DNA of 64,000 bases. It comes from Buchnera aphidicola (Aphis glycines). GTDB taxonomy: Bacteria; Pseudomonadota; Gammaproteobacteria; Enterobacterales; Enterobacteriaceae. The stretch covers positions 310,001-374,000 of the forward strand of contig NZ_CP009253.1 in the NCBI RefSeq assembly GCF_001280225.1, read 5' to 3'. Numbering within the stretch: the first letter of the stretch is position 1; the number at the start of each line of letters is the position of its first letter. Below, piece by piece: positions 10,027 through 19,809 of this stretch. The position numbers and the translations under genes are program-made. Below the pieces are notes generated by a model, which did no database searches, was not told where the DNA came from, and saw only the letters and a list, made by a program, of their open reading frames with translations.

Positions 10027-10711
10027 TATAATTTTACAATGCATCGATTTGACTAAATCTTATAAAGATAACAAAAAAATAACTCATATTTTAAAAAAAA
10101 CATCATTCTGTCTTAAGAAAAGTGATATAGCAGTTATTATTGGAAAATCAGGATCTGGAAAAAGCACTTTTTTACATTTAATTAGCGGCCTAGAAAAACC
10201 TACTTCTGGAACTATTTTATTTGATGGTATATCATTAAGTTCAATGTCATCTAATCAAATAGCTCAATTAAGAAATGTGAATTTAGGATTTATTTATCAA
10301 TTTCATCATTTACTGCTTGATTTTAATGTACTTGAAAACGTTGCAATGCCATTACTTATTAGCAATAAAACTGTTAGTGAAGCTAAAGAAAAAGCATACG
10401 AAATGTTAATTAAAGTTAATTTAGAAAAAAAAATTAAAAAATACCCATCTGAATTATCCGGAGGGGAGAGACAAAGAGTAGCTATTGCTCGAGCTTTTAT
10501 TAATACACCAAAATTAATAATAGCAGATGAACCTACTGGAAATTTAGATTCTTATAATGCGAAAATAATTTTTGACTTGATATTTGAATCGAATATGAAT
10601 TTAAAAACTTCTTTCTTAATTGTAACACATGATCTGGCATTTGCAAGGCAAGCACATGTGTTATTTGAAATAAAACATAGTCAACTAAATATAAAAAAAC
10701 ATATTCAATGA
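10019..10711 (+). CDS. lolD: Lipoprotein-releasing system ATP-binding protein LolD
   Basis: LolD is the cytoplasmic ATPase of the LolCDE lipoprotein exporter. I place the start at ATG 10019, inside the end of lolC, giving 230 residues (E. coli 233); longer in-frame starts only read lolC sequence. Motifs are Walker A GKSGSGKST, a Q-loop at FIYQFHHLL, the ABC signature LSGGERQRVAIARA, and Walker B LIIADEPTGNLDS followed by VTHD. FIYQFHHLLLDF is typical of the LolD/MacB branch. lolE begins at 10708, overlapping the lolD stop in an ATGA, so the subunits are probably translationally coupled. Confidence 0.95.
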   Translation: MNNIILQCIDLTKSYKDNKKITHILKKTSFCLKKSDIAVIIGKSGSGKSTFLHLISGLEKPTSGTILFDGISLSSMSSNQIAQLRNVNLGFIYQFHHLLLDFNVLENVAMPLLISNKTVSEAKEKAYEMLIKVNLEKKIKKYPSELSGGERQRVAIARAFINTPKLIIADEPTGNLDSYNAKIIFDLIFESNMNLKTSFLIVTHDLAFARQAHVLFEIKHSQLNIKKHIQ

Positions 10712-11949
10712 ATTTTTTACCTTTTTTTATTGCAAAACGATTATATTTAAAAAACAATAACAATCATATAATTTTTTTAATTTCTATTTTATCTAAAATA
10801 GCAATTGCTTTGAGTGTTTTTATATTAATTATTAGTATTAGCGCTTTAAATGGATTTAAAATATTAGTAAATCAAAATATTTTGTCATCTGTACCTCATG
10901 GAATTATACAATCAATAGACAAACCATTCTTGCATTATCGGAAGATTATACAAAAAATTAATTCTATATCAGGAGTAAATTACTCTGAACCGTATATTTC
11001 ATTAAGCGCAGTTTTACTAAAAACAAATAAAATTAAATTTTTTAATATTAAAAGTTTTACAAATATAAAATATATAAAAAAATACTTTTCTTTTCAAGAA
11101 GAGAATTATCAATTATCAAAGTTAGATAATTTTCAACATAATCAAATAATTCTTTCTTCTGATTTGTCTAGAGATTTAGAAATAAAAGAAGGAGATTGGA
11201 TCAATTTTATAATTTTAGATAATAAGTTTTCTTTTCAATTAAATAAAATTAAAATATTTTCTCTTCAAATTAAATCTATATTTAATTCTAATGGAGTTTC
11301 AAATTCTAATATTGGGTTGATTCCATTTTCTTTTTTTCAAGGCAATTTTGACATAATAAATAATATTAATACTATTGAATTGTATATGTCTCGTCCATTA
11401 GACGCTAACAAAATTGTTTTAGATGCAGCTAAAATAATCAAAACTCCCGTAAGTTTATATACTTGGATTAATAACTATCAATATATATATAATGATATTA
11501 ATAAAATAAAAACAATAATATATATTACATTATTAATGCTAATAATAATTTCTTCTTTCAGTATTATATCTGTATCATTGTTATCTATCTCGAAAAAAAT
11601 AAAAGATATTTCTATTTTACGTAGTATAGGTGCTAACAATATTCTTATTCAACTTATCTTTTTATATTATGGTTTTCGTTTTATTTTAATAGGAAATGTA
11701 ATCGGTTTATTCTTTGGTGTTATAACTATTTTAAATTTTAAGAATATTATGTGTTTTTTAGAAAAGCATTTTAACAATAACTTATTATTAAATAATATTT
11801 ATTATCATAATTTTTTATTATTAGACTTAAATTTATCAGATATAATAATCATTTTTATCAGTACTATAGTAATAGGAATTCTTTCGAATTTATATCCTGC
11901 ATATTATGCTTCAAAAATAGATCCTAATAAGATATTAAAAAAATTTTAA
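10708..11949 (+). CDS. lolE: Lipoprotein-releasing system transmembrane protein LolE
   Basis: This is the second membrane subunit of LolCDE, which binds lipoproteins before transfer. The 413 residues (E. coli 414) show an N-terminal FFIAKRLYL start, one hydrophobic span at about 24-48 with the SALNGFK motif just after it, a periplasmic region, and three C-terminal spans separated by KKIKDISILRSIGAN and ending in LYPAYYASKIDP. It shares its start with the stop of lolD. Keeping a complete LolCDE implies that lipoproteins still have to reach the outer membrane; FlgH, encoded at 58826, is one candidate cargo (inference). Confidence 0.93.
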   Translation: MNFLPFFIAKRLYLKNNNNHIIFLISILSKIAIALSVFILIISISALNGFKILVNQNILSSVPHGIIQSIDKPFLHYRKIIQKINSISGVNYSEPYISLSAVLLKTNKIKFFNIKSFTNIKYIKKYFSFQEENYQLSKLDNFQHNQIILSSDLSRDLEIKEGDWINFIILDNKFSFQLNKIKIFSLQIKSIFNSNGVSNSNIGLIPFSFFQGNFDIINNINTIELYMSRPLDANKIVLDAAKIIKTPVSLYTWINNYQYIYNDINKIKTIIYITLLMLIIISSFSIISVSLLSISKKIKDISILRSIGANNILIQLIFLYYGFRFILIGNVIGLFFGVITILNFKNIMCFLEKHFNNNLLLNNIYYHNFLLLDLNLSDIIIIFISTIVIGILSNLYPAYYASKIDPNKILKKF

Positions 11950-12045
11950 TTATTTAATATTGATAAAATATTTTTTAATTAATTAAAATTTTTTATAAGT
12001 TTAATATTAATTGTATGTTTTTTAACAGAATAACTTGGTGAAATT

Positions 12046-13044
12046 ATGACTATTAAGGTAGGTATAAATGGCTTTGGCCGTATTGGACGTGTTATATTTC
12101 GACTAGCTCAAAGACGTACAAATATCGAAATTTTAGCAATCAATGATTTAATTGACCCTGAATATATAGCTTATATGTTAAAATATGACTCTACACATGG
12201 TGATTTTCAAAAACATATTGAAGTAAAAAATAAAAATATTATTGTAAATGGAAAAAAAATTAGAACTACTTCGATTAAAGATCCTAAAAAATTAATGTGG
12301 AGTGATTTATCAATTGATGTTGTAATTGAATCTACAGGTCTCTTTTTAACTCAAGACACCGCTTATCAACATATTTTAGCGGGAGCAAAAAAAGTTGTAA
12401 TCACTGGTCCTTCTAAAGATGATATTCCAATGTTTGTTAAAGGAGCTAATTTTGATAAATATCAAGGCGAAAATATTGTATCTAATGCATCTTGTACGAC
12501 TAATTGCTTAGCTCCTTTAGCAAAAGTAATAGATGATAATTTTGATATTGTAGAAGGTTTAATGACTACTGTTCATGCTACTACAGCTACTCAAAAAGTT
12601 GTTGATAGCGCTTCAAATAAAGATTGGAGGGGAGGTAGAGGAGCATTTCAAAATATTATTCCTTCCTCTACTGGAGCAGCAATAGCTGTTGGAAAAGTTT
12701 TGCCAAATTTAAATAGAAAATTAACAGGTATAGCATTTCGTGTTCCTACATCTAATGTATCTGTTGTAGATTTAACAGTGCGTTATAAAAAATCAACTAC
12801 ATATGAAGAAATATGTTCTGTTATTAAGCATGCTTCAAATCAAGAAATGAATGGAATATTAGGATATACAGAAGATGAAGTAGTATCATCAGATTTTAAC
12901 GGAAAAGAACTCACTTCAATATTTGATGCAAAAGCAGGTCTATCATTAAATAAAAATTTTTCTAAACTTATTTCTTGGTATGATAATGAAACTGGTTATT
13001 CTAGTAAAGTTCTAGATTTAGTTACGTTAGTATCTACAAAATAA
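12046..13044 (+). CDS. gapA: Glyceraldehyde-3-phosphate dehydrogenase A
   Basis: GapA is the central glycolytic NAD-dependent dehydrogenase, converting glyceraldehyde 3-phosphate to 1,3-bisphosphoglycerate. The 332 residues (E. coli 331) begin with the NAD-binding [10 protein letters not shown]. They contain the catalytic cysteine in [26 protein letters not shown], and the C-terminal WYDNETGYS. Codons are less extreme than in the neighbouring membrane proteins, as expected of a highly expressed gene. A GGTGAAATT ribosome site precedes the ATG. A perfect stem-loop follows 35 bases after the stop. Confidence 0.98.
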   Translation: MTIKVGINGFGRIGRVIFRLAQRRTNIEILAINDLIDPEYIAYMLKYDSTHGDFQKHIEVKNKNIIVNGKKIRTTSIKDPKKLMWSDLSIDVVIESTGLFLTQDTAYQHILAGAKKVVITGPSKDDIPMFVKGANFDKYQGENIVSNASCTTNCLAPLAKVIDDNFDIVEGLMTTVHATTATQKVVDSASNKDWRGGRGAFQNIIPSSTGAAIAVGKVLPNLNRKLTGIAFRVPTSNVSVVDLTVRYKKSTTYEEICSVIKHASNQEMNGILGYTEDEVVSSDFNGKELTSIFDAKAGLSLNKNFSKLISWYDNETGYSSKVLDLVTLVSTK

Positions 13045-13078
13045 ACAGAATAAATTTATATTAATAATCTACAAAATA

Positions 13079-13106
13079 GCAGTATTAAGGACGCACTTAA
13101 TACTGC
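13079..13106. terminator. Stem-loop between convergent gapA and queF
   Basis: An 11-bp perfect inverted repeat (GCAGTATTAAG at 13079-13089, CTTAATACTGC at 13096-13106) flanks a six-base loop. It lies between the 3' ends of convergent gapA and queF, so it can serve either strand. Neither side has a clean T-run, so it may be a weak terminator or an RNA 3'-end stabiliser. Such symmetry is unlikely by chance in this AT-rich background. Confidence 0.7.
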
Positions 13107-13147
13107 GTATCGAAAAGAAAATTATAAAACATTAAATAAATTAATTT

Positions 13148-13939
13148 TTATTGTCTTGCTAATCTGATTAAATTAGGTTCAAAAAAAATATTACTTCGCC
13201 ATGGATTAATATCAATACCCCCTCTTCGAGTATATCTTGCATAAATACTAAGTTTTTGAGGATTACAAATTTCTTGAATATCGTTAAATATTCTTTCAAT
13301 ACATTCTTCATGAAATTCATTATGATTACGGAAAGAAACTAAATATTTTAATAATGCAATATGACTAATTTTTTGACCGCTATAAACAATATTAATAGAT
13401 GCCCAATCAGGTTGATTAGTTATTGGGCAATTTGATTTAAACAAATTACTATATAAAGATTCAATAACTATTTTGTTTTTTTTAGAACAGTTTTTAAGTA
13501 ATAATTTATTATAGTTATATGATTTTATTGCAATGTTTTTATTATCTATACAAGTTCCAGAAAATTTAGATATACCTAAGTTCTCAATTTCATGTAAATA
13601 AAAAAATTTTACTGAAACTTCTCCTGTCACACATTTATTTAAATCAGATGTAAATATTTCTATTAAATTTCTTCTATTTTTAAATTTAATTTGATTAAAA
13701 CTATTTACGTAAATTTTTAAACTTTTAGATTCAACAATATTTTCAGTTGTGCTATTAAACTCTATTTTAGCAATAGCAACTTGCGGTACTCCATTTAAAT
13801 TTAACCAAGATATTTCATATAATGTCCAAACATCTTTACCTATAAATGGCAAATTTGCATGATTTATTTTAATTTGTATACGATGTTTTTTTCTCGGTAT
13901 GCTTTGTAATAAATGAAATTGGTTTATTTTAAAAATCAT
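13148..13939 (-). CDS. queF: NADPH-dependent 7-cyano-7-deazaguanine reductase
   Basis: QueF (YqcD in E. coli) reduces preQ0 to preQ1 in queuosine biosynthesis, which modifies the wobble base of tRNA-Asp, -Asn, -His and -Tyr. The 263 residues (E. coli 282) have the long, two-domain proteobacterial architecture. The substrate motif ESKSLKIYVNSFNQ is in the N-terminal half. The catalytic cysteine, which forms a thioimide with the nitrile, lies in SNCPITNQPDW in the C-terminal half, and FHEECIERIF follows. It is convergent with gapA and on the same strand as fldA, about 100 bases downstream of it. Confidence 0.93.
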   Translation of the reverse strand: MIFKINQFHLLQSIPRKKHRIQIKINHANLPFIGKDVWTLYEISWLNLNGVPQVAIAKIEFNSTTENIVESKSLKIYVNSFNQIKFKNRRNLIEIFTSDLNKCVTGEVSVKFFYLHEIENLGISKFSGTCIDNKNIAIKSYNYNKLLLKNCSKKNKIVIESLYSNLFKSNCPITNQPDWASINIVYSGQKISHIALLKYLVSFRNHNEFHEECIERIFNDIQEICNPQKLSIYARYTRRGGIDINPWRSNIFFEPNLIRLARQ

Positions 13940-14038
13940 ATGATTGCTTTGTTAATTTTTTTAAATAAGAGAAAACTTATTAATATATTTATACTTCTTA
14001 AAAAATAAATTATTTAAAATACAATTGTATAAATTTTT

Positions 14039-14548
14039 TTAATAAAATTGAACAAGAATGTTTTTTATCCATTTTTCAATGCGATATTTTGTTTGATCTG
14101 ATTGACGATCTTCGTCTAAAATAAGTCCCATGAAATACTCTTTATTTAGCAAAGATTTTGAAGAATCAAAATTATAACCTTTTGTTGGCCATTGACCAAT
14201 GATTTTTGCTTTGTTTCTTTTAATAATTTTGTATATTACACTAAGTGCATCACAAAAATATTCACTGTAATCTTCTTGGTCTCCACAACCAAAAAGAGCA
14301 ATGATTTTGTTAGAACAATTCACTGTTTTTAAAATAGGCAAAAAGTCATCCCAGTCACATTGTACTTCACCATAATACCAAGTAGGAATACCAAATATCA
14401 AGTTGTTAAAACTTTCTATATCTTTTTTAGAAGCACTGTTAATATCATATAAAATAGATTTATCTTTTCCAATTTTTTTTTGAACAATTTTTGCTATTTT
14501 TTCTGTGTTCCCGGTATCACTTCCAAAAAAAATACCTATTTTTTCCAT
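14039..14548 (-). CDS. fldA: Flavodoxin 1
   Basis: FldA is an FMN electron carrier that supplies electrons to radical-SAM enzymes such as BioB (encoded nearby) and to other reductive pathways. The 169 residues (E. coli 176) have the FMN-phosphate loop [10 protein letters not shown] at the N-terminus, the [21 protein letters not shown] flavin-stacking region, and [18 protein letters not shown]. The long-chain flavodoxin insertion is present. An AGGAAAAAAT ribosome site precedes the ATG. It is divergent from phrB across about 210 bases. Confidence 0.96.
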   Translation of the reverse strand: MEKIGIFFGSDTGNTEKIAKIVQKKIGKDKSILYDINSASKKDIESFNNLIFGIPTWYYGEVQCDWDDFLPILKTVNCSNKIIALFGCGDQEDYSEYFCDALSVIYKIIKRNKAKIIGQWPTKGYNFDSSKSLLNKEYFMGLILDEDRQSDQTKYRIEKWIKNILVQFY

Positions 14549-14757
14549 ATTTTTTCCTATTTCATTAAAAATTAATTTTTTTTGAAATAAATTTTTTATA
14601 ATTTATTTATATTTTACGTATAATAAAAAAAATATTTTTAAACAAATTTTTTATTTTTAATTTATTATAAATCTGTTACTTAAAAAGTTAATTAAAATTT
14701 TTTAATAACAACGTAATATGTTATTTTTATCAATATTAAAACTTGAAAATCAAAATA

Positions 14758-16182
14758 ATGCACACAAATTTAATATGGTTTCGTAATGATCTTCGAATAT
14801 GTGATAATACAGCCTTATATCATGCATGTTTATCTAAAACAGATAAAGTAATAGGTTTATTTATTTTTACCCCAAAACAGTGGAACCGACATTATATTTC
14901 TATAAGAAAAATATCCTTTCTTCACCAACATGTAAAATTTTTGCAAGATGAACTATTAAAATTAAATATTAATTTATATCATCATGAATGTACTGATTTT
15001 TTAAACTCTATAGAATATTTATCTTATTTCTGTAAACTAAATAAAGTTAGTCGTGTATTTTTTAATTACCAATATGAGATTAATGAAAAAAATAGGGATT
15101 CCTTAGTAACACAAGAATTATCTGCACAAGGTGTTTTTATAGAAGGTTTTCATGATAATATTTTAATTGATCCTAATAAAATAAAAAATAAGAATAATCA
15201 ACCTTATAAAAAATTTTTCTTCTTTAAAAAACAAGTAATAGATTATTTATATAAAAATATTCCTATATGTTTTCCTGCACCTACAAAAAGAATTTATCAT
15301 CAACATGATATATTACCGATTTATTTAAATAAAAATGATAATATAAATTTTGATAAAAATCTATTTCCTATTGGAGAAAAAGAGGCTATCAACAGAATAA
15401 GAGATTTTTATGATAATAAAATTCAATATTATTTTGCAAAAAGAAATTTTCCATATTTAAACAACACCAGTATGCTGTCTCCTTATTTATCTTTAGGAAT
15501 AATATCTATAAGATATTGTTTAAAGATGTTGTTAACAAAATATCAATATCAACCATTAGCTGTAATCCTCAATTCATGTTGGATAAATGAAATAATATGG
15601 CGTGAATTTTATTATCATTTACTGATTAATTTTCCTATACTAAGTAAATCTCAATCATTATTAAAATGGGAAAAAAAAATTCACTGGGAAAATGACATGA
15701 ATTATTTTGATGCTTGGAAAAATGGAAAAACAGGATTTCCTATAATTGATGCTGCAATGAATCAATTAAATACAACAGGATGGATGCATAATAGATTAAG
15801 AATGATTACATCTAGTTTTTTAGTAAAAAATCTTTTAATTGATTGGAGAGAAGGTGAAAAATATTTTATGTCTAGTTTAATTGATGGAGATTATGCATTA
15901 AACAATGGTGGATGGCAATGGTCTGCTTCCATTGGCAGTGATTCAACAAGTTATATACGTATTTTTAATCCATTACGACAATCTAAAAAATTTGATAAAT
16001 CAGGATTTTTCATAAAAAAATATTTACCTGAATTAAAAATGATACCAAATAGTTATATTCATAACCCATATGAATGGATAGTACAAAATAATTGTAAAAC
16101 AAATTATCCAGAACCAATTATAAATCATGAATATAGAAAAAAAAATTTTTTATTAATTTATAAACGAGCTAAATTATTATAA
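14758..16182 (+). CDS. phrB: Deoxyribodipyrimidine photo-lyase
   Basis: PhrB splits cyclobutane pyrimidine dimers using blue light, with FAD and a folate antenna. I start at ATG 14758 (474 residues; E. coli 472), where homology begins with MHTNLIWFRNDLR; an in-frame TTG five codons upstream is less likely. The antenna domain fills the N-terminal half. The FAD domain shows LNEIIWREFYYHLL-type sequence (here WINEIIWREFYYHLL), WKNGKTGFPIIDAAMNQL, TGWMHNRLRMI and DGDYALNNGGWQW. The frame is intact. Its retention in a bacterium living inside an insect is unexpected unless host tissue lets light through. Confidence 0.95.
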   Translation: MHTNLIWFRNDLRICDNTALYHACLSKTDKVIGLFIFTPKQWNRHYISIRKISFLHQHVKFLQDELLKLNINLYHHECTDFLNSIEYLSYFCKLNKVSRVFFNYQYEINEKNRDSLVTQELSAQGVFIEGFHDNILIDPNKIKNKNNQPYKKFFFFKKQVIDYLYKNIPICFPAPTKRIYHQHDILPIYLNKNDNINFDKNLFPIGEKEAINRIRDFYDNKIQYYFAKRNFPYLNNTSMLSPYLSLGIISIRYCLKMLLTKYQYQPLAVILNSCWINEIIWREFYYHLLINFPILSKSQSLLKWEKKIHWENDMNYFDAWKNGKTGFPIIDAAMNQLNTTGWMHNRLRMITSSFLVKNLLIDWREGEKYFMSSLIDGDYALNNGGWQWSASIGSDSTSYIRIFNPLRQSKKFDKSGFFIKKYLPELKMIPNSYIHNPYEWIVQNNCKTNYPEPIINHEYRKKNFLLIYKRAKLL

Positions 16183-16204
16183 AAAAGAGAAAAAATTAAA
16201 CTAT

Positions 16205-16948
16205 ATGGAAAATTTTATTTTAGAAAAAATTATCAATAAAAAATTATTTAACAATTTTAATAAAGATATTGTATATAATGGGTTGCAAATAGAAGGCGAA
16301 AAAATAATTAATAAAATCGTTATAGGAGTTAGTATATGTCAAGATTTATTAGATTCAGCTTTATATTATAAAGCTAATACCATTATTGTTCATCATGGGT
16401 GCTTCTGGAATAAAGAAATTAACTACATTCATGGTATACAAAGAAATAGATTAAAAACTATACTTAGTCATAATATTAATTTATATAGCTGGCATTTACC
16501 ATTAGATATCCATCCAGAATTGGGTAACAATGCGCAAATTGCCAAAAAATTAAATATTTTTGTTCAAGGTGAAATTTTACCTTATGTGTTATGGGGTATT
16601 TTAGAATCAAAAATAAATAGTTTAGATTTTGCAAAAAACATAGAAAAAATTTTTAAAAAAAAACCTATACATTTTTATCAAAATGCTCCAAATTATATTC
16701 AACGTATAGCTTGGTGTAGTGGAAAAGGACAGAGTTTCATTCAGCAAGCATATAAATTTGGAATAGATGCTTTTTTAACAGGCGAAGTTTCTGAGGAAAC
16801 AATATATGTCGCTAAAGAGTTGGGAATTCATATTTTCGCTCTTGGGCATTACTGCAGCGAAAAAGATGGAATTCAATCGTTAGGAAAATGGTTGAATAAA
16901 AAATATAATTTAGATGTTATTTTTATTGATATTTATAATCCTGCATAA
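16205..16948 (+). CDS. ybgI: Nif3-like dinuclear metal-binding protein
   Basis: This is a member of the Nif3/YbgI family, conserved metal-binding hexameric proteins sometimes annotated as GTP cyclohydrolase 1 type 2 homologues; the physiological role is unsettled. The length of 247 residues equals E. coli YbgI. Metal-ligand motifs are visible: HHGCFW near residue 62, WHLPLDIHPELGN, and the C-terminal ALGHYCSEKDG. It starts 22 bases after phrB, which is also the E. coli order (phr-ybgI), so the two are probably co-transcribed. sucA follows after 62 bases. Confidence 0.88.
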   Translation: MENFILEKIINKKLFNNFNKDIVYNGLQIEGEKIINKIVIGVSICQDLLDSALYYKANTIIVHHGCFWNKEINYIHGIQRNRLKTILSHNINLYSWHLPLDIHPELGNNAQIAKKLNIFVQGEILPYVLWGILESKINSLDFAKNIEKIFKKKPIHFYQNAPNYIQRIAWCSGKGQSFIQQAYKFGIDAFLTGEVSEETIYVAKELGIHIFALGHYCSEKDGIQSLGKWLNKKYNLDVIFIDIYNPA

Positions 16949-17010
16949 TTGCTGAAAATATTATTGAAATTAAAACAAAACAATTTATTAAAAATTTTAA
17001 ATAAAATATT

Positions 17011-19785
17011 ATGAACGAAAACATGCTAAAAAAATTTTTTGATTCTTCTTGGTTATCTTCTAATAATAGACAATATATTGAGTTTATATACCAAGAATTT
17101 TTAAAAAATCCGTTATCTATTGATATTACGTGGAAAAAAAAATTTACAAATTTATCCATGGATATTGAAAATATTTCAAATAGTAATTATTTTTCTAATC
17201 TCGTTTTTGATCAAAAAGAACAAGCTAAAAAATTAATTAAAAAAAATAATGATTACTTAAATAATAAAATTAATCAAATGATTAATGCTTTTAAAAAAAC
17301 AGGATATAAAAAATCTTTAATAGATCCTCTTCAGTTAAAAAAACAAAAAAAATATCCATGTTTAGAGCTTTCATTTTATCAATTTAATCAAGATGAGTTA
17401 GAAAAAATAATAGAGATTAATTTTCAAAAAAATCCTCGATATAAAATAAAAGTAGTAGATTTATATAATACATTAAACAATAAATATTGCAGTTCTATTG
17501 GTTTTGAATATATGTATATTGATGATATATATCAAAAAAAATGGATTACAGAATATATAGAATTATATTTCAAAGAAAATTTAATCTCAAAACAAAAGAA
17601 AATACAATTTTTAAAAGAAATAATTTATGCAGAAACTTTAGAAAAATATTTAGGAAAAAAATTTTCTGGTACAAAAAGATTTTCTTTAGAAGGTGCAGAA
17701 ACACTTATTACGATTTTACATGAAATAATACGTTATGCGAAAAATAATGAGATTTTAGATATTATTATCGGTATGGCTCATAGAGGCAGATTAAATGTAC
17801 TAGTAAATGTACTCAATAAAAATCCAAAAGTATTATTTGATGAATTTTCTGGTAACAACATATATACCAAGAAAAGTGGAGATGTTAAATATCATATGGG
17901 AGGTTATACACAAATCAAAAACAACGATCAAATAATTAATATAAAATTAGAATATAATCCATCACATTTAGAAATAATTAATCCAGTAATTCTTGGCTTA
18001 ACACGAGCCTCTATAGATAAATCAATGAATTCAAATAATCAAGTTTTATCTATTAATATTCATGGGGACGCCTCAATTATTGGTCAAGGTGTGGTACAAG
18101 AAACATTAAATATGTCTCAAACCGAAGGTTATACAGTGGGTGGTACGGTTCACATTGTAATCAATAATCAAATTGGTTTCACTACCTCAAATCCTAAATA
18201 TCTTCGATCTAGTAAATATTGTACGGACATTGGGAAGTTAATTCAAGCACCAATTTTTCATATAAATTCTGATGATGTAGAATCTGCAATTTTTGCTGTT
18301 CAGTTAGCACTAGATTTTAAAAAAAAATTTAATAAAGATGTTTTTATAGATTTAGTCTGTTATAGAAGACACGGTCATAATGAAGTAGACGATCCTTCTG
18401 TAACGCAACCTATTATGTACAAAAAAATCCAAAATCATCCTACTACAAAAGAAATATATTCTGATTCATTGATAAATCAAAAAATAATTAAAAAAAATGA
18501 AATTAATAAAATAATAGAAAAATATTCCAATAAGTTGGTTGAAGGAAGATCAATTTTTTGCAATAAAGAATATGTAAATATTCAATATAAAAATTTAGAT
18601 TGTTTAAAAATAAAAAAAAGTTTAAAAAAATTAAATCTAAAATATATTCAAAAATTGTTATATGGTATCAACACTATTCCTCCGTCTATCAAAGTACATA
18701 AAAGGGTTAGAAAAATTTATCAAGATAGAATGGAAATAGCCAAAGGAAAAAAATTAATTGACTGGGGAACAGCAGAATCTTTAGCATATGCCACAATACT
18801 GAATGAAGGCATTTCATGTCGCCTTTCCGGCGAGGATATTAGAAGAGGAACATTTTTTCATCGACATGCTTGTATTCACGATCAGAATAACGAGTCTATT
18901 TATATACCATTACAGCATATTACAAACCATCAAGGGAAATTTGAAATTTGGGATTCTGTTTTATCAGAAGAAGCAGTATTAGCTTTTGAATATGGATACT
19001 CTTTACATCCTTCAAATGATTTAACTATTTGGGAAGCGCAATTTGGCGATTTTGTTAATGGAGCACAAGTAGTTATTGATCAATTCATTAGCTCTAGTGA
19101 GCAAAAATGGAATAAGTTATCCAATTTAATTATTCTTTTACCTCATGGTTATGAAGGTCAAGGTCCAGAACATTCATCGGGTAGAATTGAAAGATTTCTT
19201 CAACTTTGTGCACAAAATAATATGCAAATTTGTATTCCTACTTCATCCTCGCAAATATTTCATTTATTAAGAAGACAAATTTTTAAAGGTATCTATAAAC
19301 CATTAATTGTTTTTACTCCTAAGTCTCTACTACGAAATCCATTGGCTTGTTCTTCTCTAGAAAATTTAATTAATGATGATTTTATAACAGTGATAGATGA
19401 ATTTAATAATGATTTTAAACAGATTAAATGTGTTATTTTTTGCTCTGGAAAAATATATTATGATCTTTTAAACTACAGTAATAAAAATAAGATTATAAGT
19501 GTTGTGATAATTCGCATTGAACAATTATATCCATTCCCAATGATTGAAATGTTAAATATATTAAAAAAATATTTTTATGTGAAAAATTTTGTTTGGTGCC
19601 AAGAAGAGCCCTTGAACCAAGGAGTGTGGTTTTATATAAAGAATTATTTACATAATCTTCTACCATGTTCTTCTCAGCTAAACTATATTAGCCGTCCCTC
19701 TTCTGCATCTCCAGCAACAGGTCATATTGCTCTACATAAGAAGGAACAAGAAAAATTAATATACAATGCATTCAATTTCGCATAA
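17011..19785 (+). CDS. sucA: 2-oxoglutarate dehydrogenase E1 component
   Basis: SucA is the thiamine-diphosphate E1 decarboxylase of the 2-oxoglutarate dehydrogenase complex, acting on 2-oxoglutarate and succinylating the lipoyl arm of SucB. The 924 residues (E. coli 933) start with [12 protein letters not shown], which corresponds to the E2-binding N-terminus. [25 protein letters not shown] and [14 protein letters not shown] of the ThDP/Mg site follow, then [16 protein letters not shown]-terminal signatures are [31 protein letters not shown] and [10 protein letters not shown]. sucB follows after 24 bases. The rest of an enterobacterial suc operon (sucC, sucD) is not downstream. Confidence 0.97.
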   Translation: MNENMLKKFFDSSWLSSNNRQYIEFIYQEFLKNPLSIDITWKKKFTNLSMDIENISNSNYFSNLVFDQKEQAKKLIKKNNDYLNNKINQMINAFKKTGYKKSLIDPLQLKKQKKYPCLELSFYQFNQDELEKIIEINFQKNPRYKIKVVDLYNTLNNKYCSSIGFEYMYIDDIYQKKWITEYIELYFKENLISKQKKIQFLKEIIYAETLEKYLGKKFSGTKRFSLEGAETLITILHEIIRYAKNNEILDIIIGMAHRGRLNVLVNVLNKNPKVLFDEFSGNNIYTKKSGDVKYHMGGYTQIKNNDQIINIKLEYNPSHLEIINPVILGLTRASIDKSMNSNNQVLSINIHGDASIIGQGVVQETLNMSQTEGYTVGGTVHIVINNQIGFTTSNPKYLRSSKYCTDIGKLIQAPIFHINSDDVESAIFAVQLALDFKKKFNKDVFIDLVCYRRHGHNEVDDPSVTQPIMYKKIQNHPTTKEIYSDSLINQKIIKKNEINKIIEKYSNKLVEGRSIFCNKEYVNIQYKNLDCLKIKKSLKKLNLKYIQKLLYGINTIPPSIKVHKRVRKIYQDRMEIAKGKKLIDWGTAESLAYATILNEGISCRLSGEDIRRGTFFHRHACIHDQNNESIYIPLQHITNHQGKFEIWDSVLSEEAVLAFEYGYSLHPSNDLTIWEAQFGDFVNGAQVVIDQFISSSEQKWNKLSNLIILLPHGYEGQGPEHSSGRIERFLQLCAQNNMQICIPTSSSQIFHLLRRQIFKGIYKPLIVFTPKSLLRNPLACSSLENLINDDFITVIDEFNNDFKQIKCVIFCSGKIYYDLLNYSNKNKIISVVIIRIEQLYPFPMIEMLNILKKYFYVKNFVWCQEEPLNQGVWFYIKNYLHNLLPCSSQLNYISRPSSASPATGHIALHKKEQEKLIYNAFNFA

Positions 19786-19809
19786 AAACTTAAATAATAG
19801 GATTAAAAA

